Assembly (NCBI RefSeq): GCF_904846185.1
Contig: NZ_CAJGZQ010000023.1
Span: forward strand, 1 to 58,933
Length of the DNA: 58,933 nucleotides
Source of the DNA: Psychrobacter immobilis
Lineage (GTDB): Bacteria; Pseudomonadota; Gammaproteobacteria; Pseudomonadales; Moraxellaceae
Direction of reading: 5' to 3'
Shown here piece by piece: positions 18,823 to 28,859 of the stretch (positions are counted from its first letter, which is position 1; each line of letters opens with the position of its first letter). The notes under the pieces were generated by a model that had not been told where the DNA came from, made no database searches, and saw nothing but the letters and a program-made list of their open reading frames with translations. The translations under genes and the position numbers were made by a program.

Positions 18823-19437
18823 TCAAGACATCGCTTTGATGGCATTCATATCTGGCATCGGTGGTAACTCGCTCAACTCATTCAGTCCAAAGACATCTAA
18901 AAATTGTGGTGTGGTGTGTAGCAATGCTGGGCGACCTAGAGTATCTTTATAACCATCCTCTTTAATCCATCCTTTATCAAAAAGCTGGCGCAATATATTG
19001 CTGGATAGCGTTACACCGCGCACGTGCTCTATGTCGCTACGAGTCACTGGCTGCTTGTAAGCAATCACACTAAGCGTCTCAAGTAAGGCTTGGCTCAGGC
19101 GTTCTTGGCGCTGCGGGAAGACGCGTTGAATTAAAGCACTATAGTTATTCGCGATTTGCAGTCGATAACCGCTGGCAGTTTCGTGCAAGCTTAGCACGCC
19201 CATATCTAAGCGTTGTCTTAGTATCGCCAAAGCCTGTGTTAGCTCTTTAGCCGTTAAAGACAAGTGTTTTCTTAAGACAGTGGCGGTGAGGGGCGCTTCT
19301 GACGCATGTAATAGCACTTCGATATGCTTGCTTAAGTCTTCTAGATGCTGTCGCTGCTCATCGGTCAATGACAGTAAAGCGGTAGATAATGAGGATGGTT
19401 TGTCATGATCTTGCTTGGTATTGTCAGTATCTGTCAT
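18823..19437 (-). CDS. scpB: Segregation and condensation protein ScpB
   Basis: 204 residues, two winged-helix domains: HIEVLLHASEAPLTATVLRKHLS (about 37-59) and LLETLSVIAYKQPVTRSDIEHVRGV (about 118-142), typical of ScpB, with RPALLHTTPQFLDVFGL near the end. It works with ScpA and Smc in chromosome condensation. It follows scpA by 67 bases on the same strand. Confidence 0.92.
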   Translation of the reverse strand: MTDTDNTKQDHDKPSSLSTALLSLTDEQRQHLEDLSKHIEVLLHASEAPLTATVLRKHLSLTAKELTQALAILRQRLDMGVLSLHETASGYRLQIANNYSALIQRVFPQRQERLSQALLETLSVIAYKQPVTRSDIEHVRGVTLSSNILRQLFDKGWIKEDGYKDTLGRPALLHTTPQFLDVFGLNELSELPPMPDMNAIKAMS

Positions 19438-19504
19438 TAGAAAGCGACTCTTTTTAAATGATAATGTGTATCGATATTTATAGGAATAAACAGGTGGATA
19501 ATAA

Positions 19505-20434
19505 CTATGCCAACCACTGTAACGTTAAGGGTTTAATATGACGGTCTTCGGCATCATTATTGTCAGTGGTAGGGTGACTTTCTAAATCAGTATTTACGAT
19601 ACCAACCAACTGTCGTTTTATCAGCTCTAGTATGGCGACGAAGCTGACAACCACACCTATTTTACCTTGTGTTTTATCTAGTAGCTCATAAAAAGCGTGC
19701 TCACCATCCGTACTGAGCTGTCGGCTAATACTGGCAATACGATCAGCAAGGGGAACAGCATCGGCTTTAATGGTATGCATTTGATAATCGGGCTGCAGTT
19801 GCATTTTAAATAGGCTGTCAATCAAAAGGTTTGGCGAATAGCTAGGTAGTTCCGCATTCATGACGTCTTGACTGGGCATACTGACCATTGCCAAAAACAC
19901 ATCACGCTCAAGACGCACCAGATTATCTAAGCGTTGACTGGCTACTTTGATTTGCGCATATTCTTCAAGGCGCTCAATCAGTTCTGCTTTTGGATCACGC
20001 TCATCGCTCGGAGTTTCAGGCTTGGGCAGCAACAGCTCAGTTTTAATGGCAATCAACGTGGACGCCATCAACAGATAATCGCCTGCCAATTCAAAATGCT
20101 CGGTATCTAATTCACTGATGTAAGCCAAATACTGCTCCGTTATGGGTAGTATCGGCATTTGGGTCAGATCAACGTTATTTTTTTTGACCAAATATAATAA
20201 AAAGTCTAATGGTCCGGCAAACTGCTCAAGCCAAATGGCAAAGGCTTGCGGCGGCACATAGAGATCTTCTGGTAGATGTTGTACGGATGTCTGGTAAATG
20301 CGTAAAGACATAGCATTGATAACTGAGCCGTCGTGCGCGCGCTTAATATCTAAAGAATCAGAGGCTTGAGGCACAGTTAAAAGAAGAGCGGCTTTTGGTA
20401 AAGCCGCTTGTTCATTTTTTAGCTCAGTCTGCAC
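19505..20434 (-). CDS. scpA: Segregation and condensation protein ScpA
   Basis: 309 residues. The kleisin N-terminus appears as FAGPLDFLLYLVKKNNVDLTQMPI (about 73-96), with EYLLMAS-type helices after it and a C-terminal winged helix (about 245-290, GVVVSFVAILELIKRQLV). About 65 residues precede the first conserved block, longer than usual. The start is GTG 20434 without a good Shine-Dalgarno; ATG 20311 is an alternative. It lies between trpS and scpB, a gene order common in gammaproteobacteria. Confidence 0.88.
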   Translation of the reverse strand: MQTELKNEQAALPKAALLLTVPQASDSLDIKRAHDGSVINAMSLRIYQTSVQHLPEDLYVPPQAFAIWLEQFAGPLDFLLYLVKKNNVDLTQMPILPITEQYLAYISELDTEHFELAGDYLLMASTLIAIKTELLLPKPETPSDERDPKAELIERLEEYAQIKVASQRLDNLVRLERDVFLAMVSMPSQDVMNAELPSYSPNLLIDSLFKMQLQPDYQMHTIKADAVPLADRIASISRQLSTDGEHAFYELLDKTQGKIGVVVSFVAILELIKRQLVGIVNTDLESHPTTDNNDAEDRHIKPLTLQWLA

Positions 20435-20469
20435 GCTTAGTATCCATCTTGGTTAACATAATCAAATGA

Positions 20470-21570
20470 TTATTTAAGTTTGGCAAGTGGACGGATACCA
20501 ATGGCACGGCGCGCTTTATCTAACTGCTTACGGCTATGACGACGGGCTTTTTCTGCCCCCATTTGTAAGATTTCTTCTAACTCTTTTGGGTTGGCCATCA
20601 GTTCTTGATAACGCGCGCGGAAGGGTGCTATTTCCGTATTTATTTTCTCAAACAACGCTTGCTTGGCATCGCCCCAGCCGATACCAGCGGCGAACTGCGC
20701 GCGCATATCAGCAATTTCTGTAGGGGTCGCAAAAGCTTTGTAAATCTCAAAAATAGCCGAATCGTCAGGGTCTTTTGGCTCGGAAGGCAGTTGTGAGTTG
20801 GTCACAATTTTCATGATGGCTTTATGCATCTGTTTTTCTGCATTAACTTGTGGATTAGAATCACCAAATAGCGGAATGGTATTGCCATAGCTCTTGCTCA
20901 TTTTGCGACCATCCAAACCCGTTAGTAATGGGATATCGTCATCTACAACGGCAGATGGTAAGGTAAAGAGCGTTTTATAGCGATGGTTAAAGGTACCAGC
21001 AATATCACGTGCCATTTCGACATGCTGAATTTGGTCGCGACCGACAGGTACATGTGTGGCATTAAACATCAAGATATCTGCTGCCATGAGTACAGGGTAG
21101 CCAAACAATCCCATATTAATACCTTGATCAGGATCGACGTCTTCTTTTTTCATATTAATATCAACAGCTGCTTTATAAGCATGAGCACGATTCATTAAAC
21201 CTTTGGCACATGAGCAGTTCAAAATCCAAGCAAGCTCTGGTATTTCCGGCACATCTGATTGACGGTAAAAAGTGACGCGCTCAGGATCAAGTCCACAGGC
21301 AAGCCAAGTCGCTGCAATGGCTTTAGTCGATTCATGAATAATAGCAGGATCATAACAGCCGATAATGCCATGGTAATCTGCTAAAAAAAAGAATGCTTCG
21401 TCATCACTGTTTTGGATAGACTGAATGGCTGGACGAATCGCGCCAACGTAATTTCCTAAATGCAAGGTACCCGTCGGTTTGATGCCCGTCAAAATGCGCT
21501 TGGCTTGCGTTGAGTGATCAGGAGCTTGGTTGTCAGAACTTTGGTTATCAGAAATATGAGTGTTATTCAT
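20470..21570 (-). CDS. trpS: Tryptophanyl-tRNA synthetase
   Basis: 366 residues. The class I signatures are HLGN (37-40, HIGH motif) and KMSKS (223-227). The substrate block [24 protein letters not shown] is intact. It charges tRNA-Trp with tryptophan. About 22 polar residues precede the catalytic domain. GGAT lies 6 bases before ATG 21570. It is first in the trpS-scpA-scpB run. Confidence 0.96.
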   Translation of the reverse strand: MNNTHISDNQSSDNQAPDHSTQAKRILTGIKPTGTLHLGNYVGAIRPAIQSIQNSDDEAFFFLADYHGIIGCYDPAIIHESTKAIAATWLACGLDPERVTFYRQSDVPEIPELAWILNCSCAKGLMNRAHAYKAAVDINMKKEDVDPDQGINMGLFGYPVLMAADILMFNATHVPVGRDQIQHVEMARDIAGTFNHRYKTLFTLPSAVVDDDIPLLTGLDGRKMSKSYGNTIPLFGDSNPQVNAEKQMHKAIMKIVTNSQLPSEPKDPDDSAIFEIYKAFATPTEIADMRAQFAAGIGWGDAKQALFEKINTEIAPFRARYQELMANPKELEEILQMGAEKARRHSRKQLDKARRAIGIRPLAKLK

Positions 21571-21725
21571 GGTAAATCCATTATTTGGTTCATCAAGGTT
21601 TTATTTATAAAAGTTTTGTTTTTCAATTTATTATAAATTCATTGTTATTTATATGTAGGTAATATAAAAAATATAAGCTGCAAAGTATAGCAAATTTTCT
21701 GGCGATCTTTCGTAGCAATACACGC

Positions 21726-22817
21726 TTACTTATAGATATCAGTACGACCATCAGGACCATTTTTGAAACGACGATGGAACCACATCCACTGAGTGGGATC
21801 AATACGAATCAACCCCTCTAGCAACTCATTGACTCGCGTCGCATCAGCCAATTCATCGTTACTTGGATAGTTTTGAATTTCTGGGGTAATCGTTAGATGA
21901 TAGTGCGGGCGTTTGCCTTTGGGTAAACTGTCTGGTGTCTGCCGGTAAGTATGCAGCGCCATTAATGCGGGTGGATGTGTCTTATCGCCCAATTTTGCCA
22001 TGCGCCGTGATGCTGTAATAGTCGCTGCTGGCACACCAAAGAATGGTGCCATGACACCTTGTTTTAGACCATAATCTTGGTCAGGTGAGTACCAAATCAC
22101 ATGACCGGCTTTAATTGACTCAACAAAACTACGCATGTCACGACTGGCTATTTGCTTGCTAAGAATACTGGCACGACCATTATAAACAAACCAATCAAGT
22201 AGCGCGTTATTCTGCGGTCGATACATCCCATCCATCGGAAAAAATTGCGTACAGAGCATGCCGCCCAGATCAAGCATCGTATAATGAGCGCCCAGTAAAA
22301 TGACAGGACGACCCTCATTCTGTGCATTGACAACGTGCTGTAATCCCGAAATTGAAACGGTACGAGTAAAAACATTTGGACGATACCAAGCACATAAAGT
22401 TTCAAACACACCAATGCCCTGATTGACAAAGACTTGTTTTGCCATCAATTCGCGCTCAACGTCTGGCTTCTCTGGAAAAGCCAGTTTTAAGTTGATAAGC
22501 GTATCACGCCGACGTGAGCCTGCTACTTTATAGATAAATATGCCCAGCTGACGTCCCAGCCAAAACTGCCAACGTAGCGGCAAATATATGATGGGTAAGA
22601 TCATTGCTGCCAATAGCCAAATGCCCCAATATTTAGGCAACAAAAACTGCCATTGAAAAGGCTTTTTTTCTATGGGTGCTGTGCGCTTATGATTTTGGGT
22701 AATCGTTGGCATGCCAGCAGGTATCGCTGGGGACTTAGCAGGCTGCTGCGTACTTGGCGGTGGCAGGCTGCTTTTGGTAGGTGGTTTGCTGGGGTCGTAT
22801 TGTTCAGGCGCTTTCAT
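21726..22817 (-). CDS. lpxL: Lipid A late acyltransferase, LpxL/LpxM (HtrB) family
   Basis: 363 residues. One membrane helix (about 64-82) anchors it in the inner membrane. The HX4D catalytic motif is His178...Asp183 (AHYTMLDLGG), and family blocks IWYSPDQDYG and WMWFHRRFK are present. It transfers a secondary acyl chain to Kdo2-lipid IVA or an intermediate. A Pro/Ser-rich cytoplasmic N-terminus of about 50 residues is unusual. LpxL and LpxM cannot be separated by eye. The upstream Shine-Dalgarno is weak. Confidence 0.85.
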   Translation of the reverse strand: MKAPEQYDPSKPPTKSSLPPPSTQQPAKSPAIPAGMPTITQNHKRTAPIEKKPFQWQFLLPKYWGIWLLAAMILPIIYLPLRWQFWLGRQLGIFIYKVAGSRRRDTLINLKLAFPEKPDVERELMAKQVFVNQGIGVFETLCAWYRPNVFTRTVSISGLQHVVNAQNEGRPVILLGAHYTMLDLGGMLCTQFFPMDGMYRPQNNALLDWFVYNGRASILSKQIASRDMRSFVESIKAGHVIWYSPDQDYGLKQGVMAPFFGVPAATITASRRMAKLGDKTHPPALMALHTYRQTPDSLPKGKRPHYHLTITPEIQNYPSNDELADATRVNELLEGLIRIDPTQWMWFHRRFKNGPDGRTDIYK

Positions 22818-22925
22818 AAAATTGTTACTAATAATGAAAAGTTATCATCATGATGGGGTAGTCAGCATTGCTTTGCAAGGTAGTTTACGCACAAAATCAC
22901 GAGCAAATGCAAAAGTCATCAGCCA

Positions 22926-22964
22926 TAAAAAAACCTTATAAGCTGCGGACAGCTTATAAGGTTT
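22926..22964 (-). terminator. Terminator of rplM-rpsI
   Basis: A 15-base perfect stem (AAACCTTATAAGCTG and its complement) with loop TCCG, followed on the minus strand by TTTT. Confidence 0.85.
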
Positions 22965-23048
22965 TGCAAATCTACTCTTTTCTTTAAGATTGTGACTGTC
23001 GCTCTGAGATAAAGACAACAGCCGCAAAAAGATAAGAGATAGCTTTGA

Positions 23049-23435
23049 TTAACGTTTCGAGAATTGTGGACGTTTACGTGCTTTACGTAGACCCAATTTC
23101 TTACGTTCAACTTGACGTGAGTCACGAGTAACAAAGCCAGCTGCTTTTAGTGCAGGTTTGTTGGCTTCGTTTAGCTCAATCAATGCACGCGTGATGCCGT
23201 GACGGATTGCGCCAGCTTGACCACTAATACCGCCACCTTTTACAGTGATGTAAAGGTCATAAGCAGTAGGTGAGTCAAGTAATTCTAGAGGCTGACGAAC
23301 AACCATACGTGAAGTTTCACGGCTAAAATACTCATCAAGTGGCTTACCGTTAACAACGATGCTACCAGTACCTTTAGCTAAAAAGACACGAGCAGTAGAC
23401 GTCTTGCGGCGACCAGTTCCGTAATTGCGTTCCAT
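23049..23435 (-). CDS. rpsI: 30S ribosomal protein S9
   Basis: 128 residues, full length: [16 protein letters not shown] at the start, [19 protein letters not shown] in the middle and the conserved RPQFSKR tail that touches P-site tRNA. It follows rplM by 10 bases, with AAGGATAT before its ATG. Confidence 0.97.
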   Translation of the reverse strand: MERNYGTGRRKTSTARVFLAKGTGSIVVNGKPLDEYFSRETSRMVVRQPLELLDSPTAYDLYITVKGGGISGQAGAIRHGITRALIELNEANKPALKAAGFVTRDSRQVERKKLGLRKARKRPQFSKR

Positions 23436-23445
23436 AAGTATATCC

Positions 23446-23874
23446 TTAGATGTCTAGTTCTTTAGGTTGCTGTGCAGTATGTGGATGTTCAGTACCCGCA
23501 TATAGCTTCAGCTTCTTGATCATCGCATAGCCAAGAGGGCCCTTTGGAAGCATACCCTTAACTGCTTTGTGTAGAACATCTTCAGGCTTATGTGCAAGCA
23601 ACTTACTGAAGTTGGTTTCCTTGATACCACCTGGGTAGCCACTGTGACGATAGTATTTTTTATCTTGCGCTTTTTTACCCGTTACCGTGATTTTATCAGC
23701 ATTGATGACAACAATGAAGTCACCAGTGTCAACGTGCGGCGTAAAAGAAGGCTTATGCTTGCCACGTAAGCGACTAGCGATTTGAGTGGCTAAGCGACCA
23801 AGGGTTTTGCCGTCAGCATCTACGACATACCAGTCATGGGTCACTTCAGCTGGTTTTGCACTAAGTGTTTTCAT
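23446..23874 (-). CDS. rplM: 50S ribosomal protein L13
   Basis: 142 residues, full length, with [19 protein letters not shown] and [20 protein letters not shown] blocks of L13. It is an early 23S rRNA assembly protein and its gene leads the rplM-rpsI operon. AAGG lies before ATG 23874. No other gene lies between it and rsmD. Confidence 0.97.
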   Translation of the reverse strand: MKTLSAKPAEVTHDWYVVDADGKTLGRLATQIASRLRGKHKPSFTPHVDTGDFIVVINADKITVTGKKAQDKKYYRHSGYPGGIKETNFSKLLAHKPEDVLHKAVKGMLPKGPLGYAMIKKLKLYAGTEHPHTAQQPKELDI

Positions 23875-24084
23875 GATAAAACCTTAAAATTAGAATTCGT
23901 TGAGAGTTTAGCTGGGAACGGGGCTCTCAAAAAACAGACTGCACATTATAAGCAGTAGTGCCTACGCTTGCAAGCTGCATTGGGGTTTATTTTCGCCTTA
24001 TATACATTAAACTGCAGCGTTGGCCAGTTTTTAGCGGTTCTAAACATTGGTAAAATTTGTTAATGGCAGGCATTAACCCGACAA

Positions 24085-24771
24085 TTATGACGATGATAAA
24101 CGATAAAGTCCAGCAACAACTTGTCCAACCTTGGTCTGTTTCACACATTCAAAGCGGATTGTTTGCTGAATAGTACCTGATTGGCTATCTGGATTTTTAT
24201 TAAGCGTCTCTTCCAGTTGCTTCAATTGGCTTTCTAAATCTTTATCCGCTTCTAGATAAATCAGTGTTTCACTATCAATTAACGACTGGGTAATCAGTGC
24301 TATTAAAATAGGTTGCCACAGATCTTGAGCATACGGTGGATCGATGAATACAATATTGAAAGGGCGCGGAACAATCTGTTCTTGCATCAATACTCTTTCT
24401 GCAGTGCCTTGGATAATTTGATGGGTATCAGTGCTCAGATGCAACTGTTCAGCACTTTGCCGCAGCATATTACTTTGCGCAGGATTTATTTCGATAAAGG
24501 TGGCGTGCGCGGCACCACGAGACAGTGCTTCAAAACCTAAGACACCGCTACCAGCACAGCTATCAAGCACATAAGCGCCATGAATATCAGGAAGTAGCCA
24601 GCTAAACAGCGTCTCTCGCAAGCGATCTGGGGTCGGACGTAGACCCTCTGCGTCAATAAAACGTACAACACGGCGTTTAAACTGACCACCAATGATCCGC
24701 ACGTCGCCCGCAGCTATATTTTTGCTCTTATGATTGTTCCTATGCTCGCGGCTGCTTATAGATTTTTTCAT
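24085..24771 (-). CDS. rsmD: 16S rRNA (guanine(966)-N2)-methyltransferase RsmD
   Basis: 228 residues. Signature blocks are RIIGGQFKRR, RPTPDRLRETLFSWL, the SAM-binding LDSCAGSGVLGFEALSRGA (about 70-88) and the catalytic DPPY (about 143-146). It methylates G966 of 16S rRNA in the assembled 30S subunit. The gene starts 36 bases after mrdA on the same strand and is probably cotranscribed. No Shine-Dalgarno precedes ATG 24771, and the first 20 basic residues may not be translated. Confidence 0.92.
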   Translation of the reverse strand: MKKSISSREHRNNHKSKNIAAGDVRIIGGQFKRRVVRFIDAEGLRPTPDRLRETLFSWLLPDIHGAYVLDSCAGSGVLGFEALSRGAAHATFIEINPAQSNMLRQSAEQLHLSTDTHQIIQGTAERVLMQEQIVPRPFNIVFIDPPYAQDLWQPILIALITQSLIDSETLIYLEADKDLESQLKQLEETLNKNPDSQSGTIQQTIRFECVKQTKVGQVVAGLYRLSSS

Positions 24772-24807
24772 AATATTTATATTTACCGTATCTCGTTTAG
24801 CGTACTT

Positions 24808-26793
24808 TTACTCAGAGGTTGTGGTGGCTGTGGCTGCTTCCACCTCTGCCTTTTCTTCTAGCGCTTTTTCTTCTTTTTCACGCTGGGCATCACGCATCAA
24901 TTTTTCAAAAGCTTTTTGGCGTTTGATGACTTTTAGTTGATCAGCCGTTGGTGGCAAGATAGGGTCGTTTTTGCGCTGTAATATCCAGTAGTCAAATAGT
25001 GCGCGACCGATAGGTGCTGCAACCACACTACCACCGCCACCGTTTTCGACCAGTACTGCAAGCGCAATCTCAGGATTTTCTACGGGTGCAAAACCATTGA
25101 ACCACGCGTGATCCCAGTGACGTTTGTCTATGGCAGATTTATCATAGCGTTTGCCTTGCGCAATGGACTTGACTTGCGCAGTACCCGTTTTGCCCGCAAT
25201 ACGATAGCGAGGCGTATAAATCCCACGTCCGGTACCTGCCTTGACGGTTTCTTCCATCGCATCGTGCATACGTAGCCAGTCAGACGGTTTGCCGTTATAT
25301 TCGATTTTACCATCGGGTTTGGTGATTACGTTAACTTGTGCTGCACCATCGCTACTTTTTAGTAAATGCGGAGTAATGTGATAGCCTTTGTTCGCTGTCA
25401 TGGCGGTTGCATTGGCAATCTGTAATGGTGTGGCTAAGAAATAACCCTGCCCGATACTGACTGAGATGGTTTCACCCGGCAACCAACCTTTATCGTAGGT
25501 GTCTTTTTTCCATTTTGGTGACGGCATAATTCCTGATTTTTCATTGGGCAAATCAATACCTGTTGGTTCACCAAATCCAAAACGTGCCATCCAATCATGT
25601 AAGCGCTGAATACCCATCTCATAGGCCAACTTATAATAATAGGTATCCACTGACATCACGATAGATTTTTTGAGATCTACCGTACCGTGACCACCGCGTT
25701 TCCAGTCACGGAATCGATGTGAGTCTCCTGGTAAGCTAAAGTAACCGGGATCATAGATAGTGGTTTCCCAATTGCGCAGCCCATAATGAATGCCGCCTAA
25801 GCCTTCAAAAGGTTTAATCGTAGAGCCGGGTGGGTATGTCCCTTGTAGCGCACGATTATAGAGCGGCTGATCCAGATCTTCACGCAGATTGCCATAATCC
25901 TTAAAAGAGATGCCTGAGATAAAAGGGTTGGGGTCATAGCTTGGATTACTGACAAACGCCAATACGTCGCCATTTTTTGGATCGATTGCCACGATAGCGC
26001 CGCGACGACCGTCTAGCTGCTGCTGGGCGACTTGCTGTAAGCCATAATCCAAGCTCAGCGTAATGTCATTACCAGCTACAGGTGGTTTAGTGTCTAATTG
26101 ACGCAAAATATTGCCAAGAGCATCGGTTTCTACCGACTGATAACCCGGTTGCCCTAGCAATATGTCCTCGTAATAATCTTCGATACCGATTTTACCGATA
26201 AGGTCAGTGCCAGCGTAGCGATCTTTGTCAATGCGTTTGGTTTCTTTATCATTGATACGCCCAACATAGCCGATGACGTGTGCGAATAGCTCGTCATAAG
26301 GGTATGAACGTGTCAGCTTGCTTTGAATGGTCACACCGCGAAAAAAGGGTTTGCGCTCACTAAACTGTGCCAATTGGGCATCGGTTAAGTCAATTTTGAT
26401 GGTCACAGGATCGTTTTTGCTTTTACTCAGTCGCGCTAAAATATCGGTAATATTCTCATCTGTTAGCTCAAAAATAGGCGCAAGCAAATTTAGCGTACGC
26501 TCTGGATTTTCGACTTCATCAGGGCTTAACATGGCCGTAAATACGGGCTGGTTGTCTGCCAATATGATCCCATTGCGATCATAAATATAGCCGCGGCTGG
26601 GCGGTGCAGAGATCAGTTTAATACGGTTATTGTCTGCTTGGGTCGTATACTTATCGTGCGCATAGACTTGCAGGTAACCATAACGCACGATCAAGCCGCT
26701 CAATCCAATAAATATCAGAATTCCAAGGATAATAATACGACTGGTGAAAACACGATTGACCTGTTCAGTATTGGGGGTTAGCGGTTTATTCAT
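24808..26793 (-). CDS. mrdA: Penicillin-binding protein 2 (elongation transpeptidase)
   Basis: 661 residues. One N-terminal membrane helix (about 18-40), the dimerisation/pedestal domain, then the transpeptidase with SxxK at Ser324-Lys327 (GSTIKP), SVD at 381-383 and KTG at 535-537. A charged Glu/Ala-rich tail of about 40 residues closes it. It cross-links peptidoglycan for rod-shape elongation with RodA, whose gene is not adjacent. It is followed by rsmD after 36 bases. Confidence 0.94.
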   Translation of the reverse strand: MNKPLTPNTEQVNRVFTSRIIILGILIFIGLSGLIVRYGYLQVYAHDKYTTQADNNRIKLISAPPSRGYIYDRNGIILADNQPVFTAMLSPDEVENPERTLNLLAPIFELTDENITDILARLSKSKNDPVTIKIDLTDAQLAQFSERKPFFRGVTIQSKLTRSYPYDELFAHVIGYVGRINDKETKRIDKDRYAGTDLIGKIGIEDYYEDILLGQPGYQSVETDALGNILRQLDTKPPVAGNDITLSLDYGLQQVAQQQLDGRRGAIVAIDPKNGDVLAFVSNPSYDPNPFISGISFKDYGNLREDLDQPLYNRALQGTYPPGSTIKPFEGLGGIHYGLRNWETTIYDPGYFSLPGDSHRFRDWKRGGHGTVDLKKSIVMSVDTYYYKLAYEMGIQRLHDWMARFGFGEPTGIDLPNEKSGIMPSPKWKKDTYDKGWLPGETISVSIGQGYFLATPLQIANATAMTANKGYHITPHLLKSSDGAAQVNVITKPDGKIEYNGKPSDWLRMHDAMEETVKAGTGRGIYTPRYRIAGKTGTAQVKSIAQGKRYDKSAIDKRHWDHAWFNGFAPVENPEIALAVLVENGGGGSVVAAPIGRALFDYWILQRKNDPILPPTADQLKVIKRQKAFEKLMRDAQREKEEKALEEKAEVEAATATTTSE

Positions 26794-27271
26794 AGAAAGT
26801 AAGAGCCCAAACGGTCAGTGAGTCAATAAAAGAGAGTAAAAGGGCAGGGTCGTTCACCAAAGTGCGGCGAGCATAAAGGATAATAATAAGAATTTCAATT
26901 ACATGGACTGATATGAGTTGAAATAATAATCCCTCAATCTATATACAGCGATGTGCGGTCATACAATCACAAATTATAACAGAACAAATGAGCCGCCGCA
27001 GTACACCGCCATTTATTTTGTGGTCGTTATTATCTAAAGCGCCTGTAGATGATATTAATATTGTTACTATCGAAAGTAATAGTAAAACGTGTCATCCCTA
27101 GTCACAACTTACCTAGGCTCGACGTGTGCTAATGAATGGCAAGTATGCTAAAATCAGGCGATTTATTTGATAATAATTATCATGGGCAGAGCGGCTTTTT
27201 GTTAAGCGTTCTAATTTGCTAATCCTTTTTAATTAGCGACGACAATTAACCTGTCAGGGGCAAGATAAGTC
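26794..27271. other. Divergent promoter region mrdA / DUF445 gene
   Basis: 478 bases without a gene. An extended -10 (TGCTAAAAT, hexamer 27149-27154) precedes a perfect Fur-type palindrome at 27168-27182 on the DUF445 side. I see no clear mrdA promoter. Confidence 0.5.
27168..27182. promoter_or_regulatory. Perfect Fur-type 7-1-7 box upstream of the DUF445 gene
   Basis: TGATAATAATTATCA matches the consensus TGATAATnATTATCA at every specified position. It lies 90 bases before ATG 27272 and just past a TGnTAAAAT extended -10, at about +7 to +21 of the inferred start, where Fur-Fe would block transcription. Confidence 0.65.
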
Positions 27272-28606
27272 ATGGATGCAACTTCATTGTGGCAGACAAT
27301 AGCTGAACACCCAGAGTTTTTTGCCATGCTGACTATTCCGCCTGTGACCGCATTTGTCACATGGATACACGTGTGGATGGCGCTTAAAATGCTGTTCTAT
27401 CCGATTAAGTTTCGGGGTATTCGTATTCCAAACTTCCCGTTTTTTGGGTTGCCGGGTATTGGCTGGCAAGGTATCGTCCCACGAAAGGCTGGCAAGATAT
27501 CAGGCGTTATCGTGGATCAAACGCTGTCAAAGCTTGGCTCGCTTGATGAGTTTTTTCAGGCGATGGAGCCTGAGCAGATGGCGGTATTTATCACGGATAC
27601 CGTGGACAAAAACCTTGAAGCATTGATTGATGAAATCATGTTGGACCATTCGCCAGCGCTGTGGGGTAATCTGCCTTATGCGTTGAAGCGCCGTGTCTAC
27701 GCTCAAGCGCATCAAGAGCTGCCTAATATCATGCAGTCTTTGGTGACTGACTTGACCCATAACGTCGAAGACTTGGTTGATATGCGCAAAATGATTGTTA
27801 ACACGATGGAAAGTGATCGTCGTTTAATGGTCAATATGTTTTTGAAGGTTGGTCAAAAAGAGATCGATTTTATTTGGCATATCAGTGCTTTGATTGGTTT
27901 GGTCTTCGGTATTATCCAAATGTTTATATTTTTGGTGATGCCGCAGCATTGGACAGTGCCGTTTTTTGCCGCTATTTGGGGTTTTCTTACCAATTGGATT
28001 GCTATTTGGATGGTGTTTAACCCTGTAGAGCCGCGATTTATTCCTTATGTGAAGTTTTTTGCCGTCCAGAGTCGCTTTCCCTTTATTAGACCGCAATTAC
28101 CACATATCGCCCAGTACCGTTTGCAAGGCGGTTTTATGAAACGCCAAGAGGAGGTTTCTGAGGTTTTTGCTGAGATTGTCGTAAAAGATTTGGTGACGCT
28201 TGAGAACATCATGAATGAGATGATGTATGGCGACCGTGCTGCGCAAACGCGTGAGTTGATGAAGTCGCATTTATATAAAGTGCTAGAGTCGCCAGTGATT
28301 AGTACGACACTGCGCCTAGGCTTGGGTCGCCGCGAATATGGACAGCTAAAAAACACCATCATTGATAAGTCAATTGTTGCGACAATGGTGCCATTGCGAG
28401 ATCCTGAGCTCAATGAAAGCCGTGCCAGTAAAATTTTTGGGCTGTTTCGTGACCGTATTCGCGCGCTGACGCCAGATGAGTTTCAGAACTTATTACGTCC
28501 CGCTTTTCGTGAAGATGAAATGACATTAATCGTGTTGGGTGGTTTGACAGGGTTTTTAGCAGGCTGGTTGCATCTGGTCTTAGTGTTTTTTCCTGCGATT
28601 CAGTAA
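27272..28606 (+). CDS. DUF445-family membrane protein
   Basis: 444 residues. Membrane segments lie near the N-terminus (about 17-42), in the middle (about 205-250, ending TNWIAIWMVFNP) and at the very C-terminus (about 420-442). Conserved blocks are PGIGWQGIVPRKA and LLRPAFREDEMTLIVLGG. A large soluble helical region separates the membrane parts. The family is widespread, including YjiN and YheB relatives, but its function is not known. The perfect Fur box upstream suggests expression rises when iron is short. It has its own terminator before the ccm genes. Confidence 0.8.
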   Translation: MDATSLWQTIAEHPEFFAMLTIPPVTAFVTWIHVWMALKMLFYPIKFRGIRIPNFPFFGLPGIGWQGIVPRKAGKISGVIVDQTLSKLGSLDEFFQAMEPEQMAVFITDTVDKNLEALIDEIMLDHSPALWGNLPYALKRRVYAQAHQELPNIMQSLVTDLTHNVEDLVDMRKMIVNTMESDRRLMVNMFLKVGQKEIDFIWHISALIGLVFGIIQMFIFLVMPQHWTVPFFAAIWGFLTNWIAIWMVFNPVEPRFIPYVKFFAVQSRFPFIRPQLPHIAQYRLQGGFMKRQEEVSEVFAEIVVKDLVTLENIMNEMMYGDRAAQTRELMKSHLYKVLESPVISTTLRLGLGRREYGQLKNTIIDKSIVATMVPLRDPELNESRASKIFGLFRDRIRALTPDEFQNLLRPAFREDEMTLIVLGGLTGFLAGWLHLVLVFFPAIQ

Positions 28607-28691
28607 TGACGCATTTTTTATGTCCTTTATACACATCGCATACAGAGTGGATACAGAAACGTGACAAGTTGACGCTAATGTACCTTGCTGT

Positions 28692-28729
28692 AAGCGCCCT
28701 CAGCTGCAATGGCTAATGGCGCTTTTATA
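28692..28729 (+). terminator. Terminator of the DUF445 gene
   Basis: Stem AAGCGCC/GGCGCTT with an inner AGC/GCT pairing, followed by TTTTATAA. It separates this gene from ccmF. Confidence 0.6.
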
Positions 28730-28859
28730 ATAAATAATACTAATAAAGATCAGCAGTATAAATACTCGTAGTAACGATTACTGGATGCTTTCGAATATCC
28801 TAAAAAACCAATCCCTAAAATAAACAATGACCGTATTAAGGTAAACAAGGTTAGACCGT

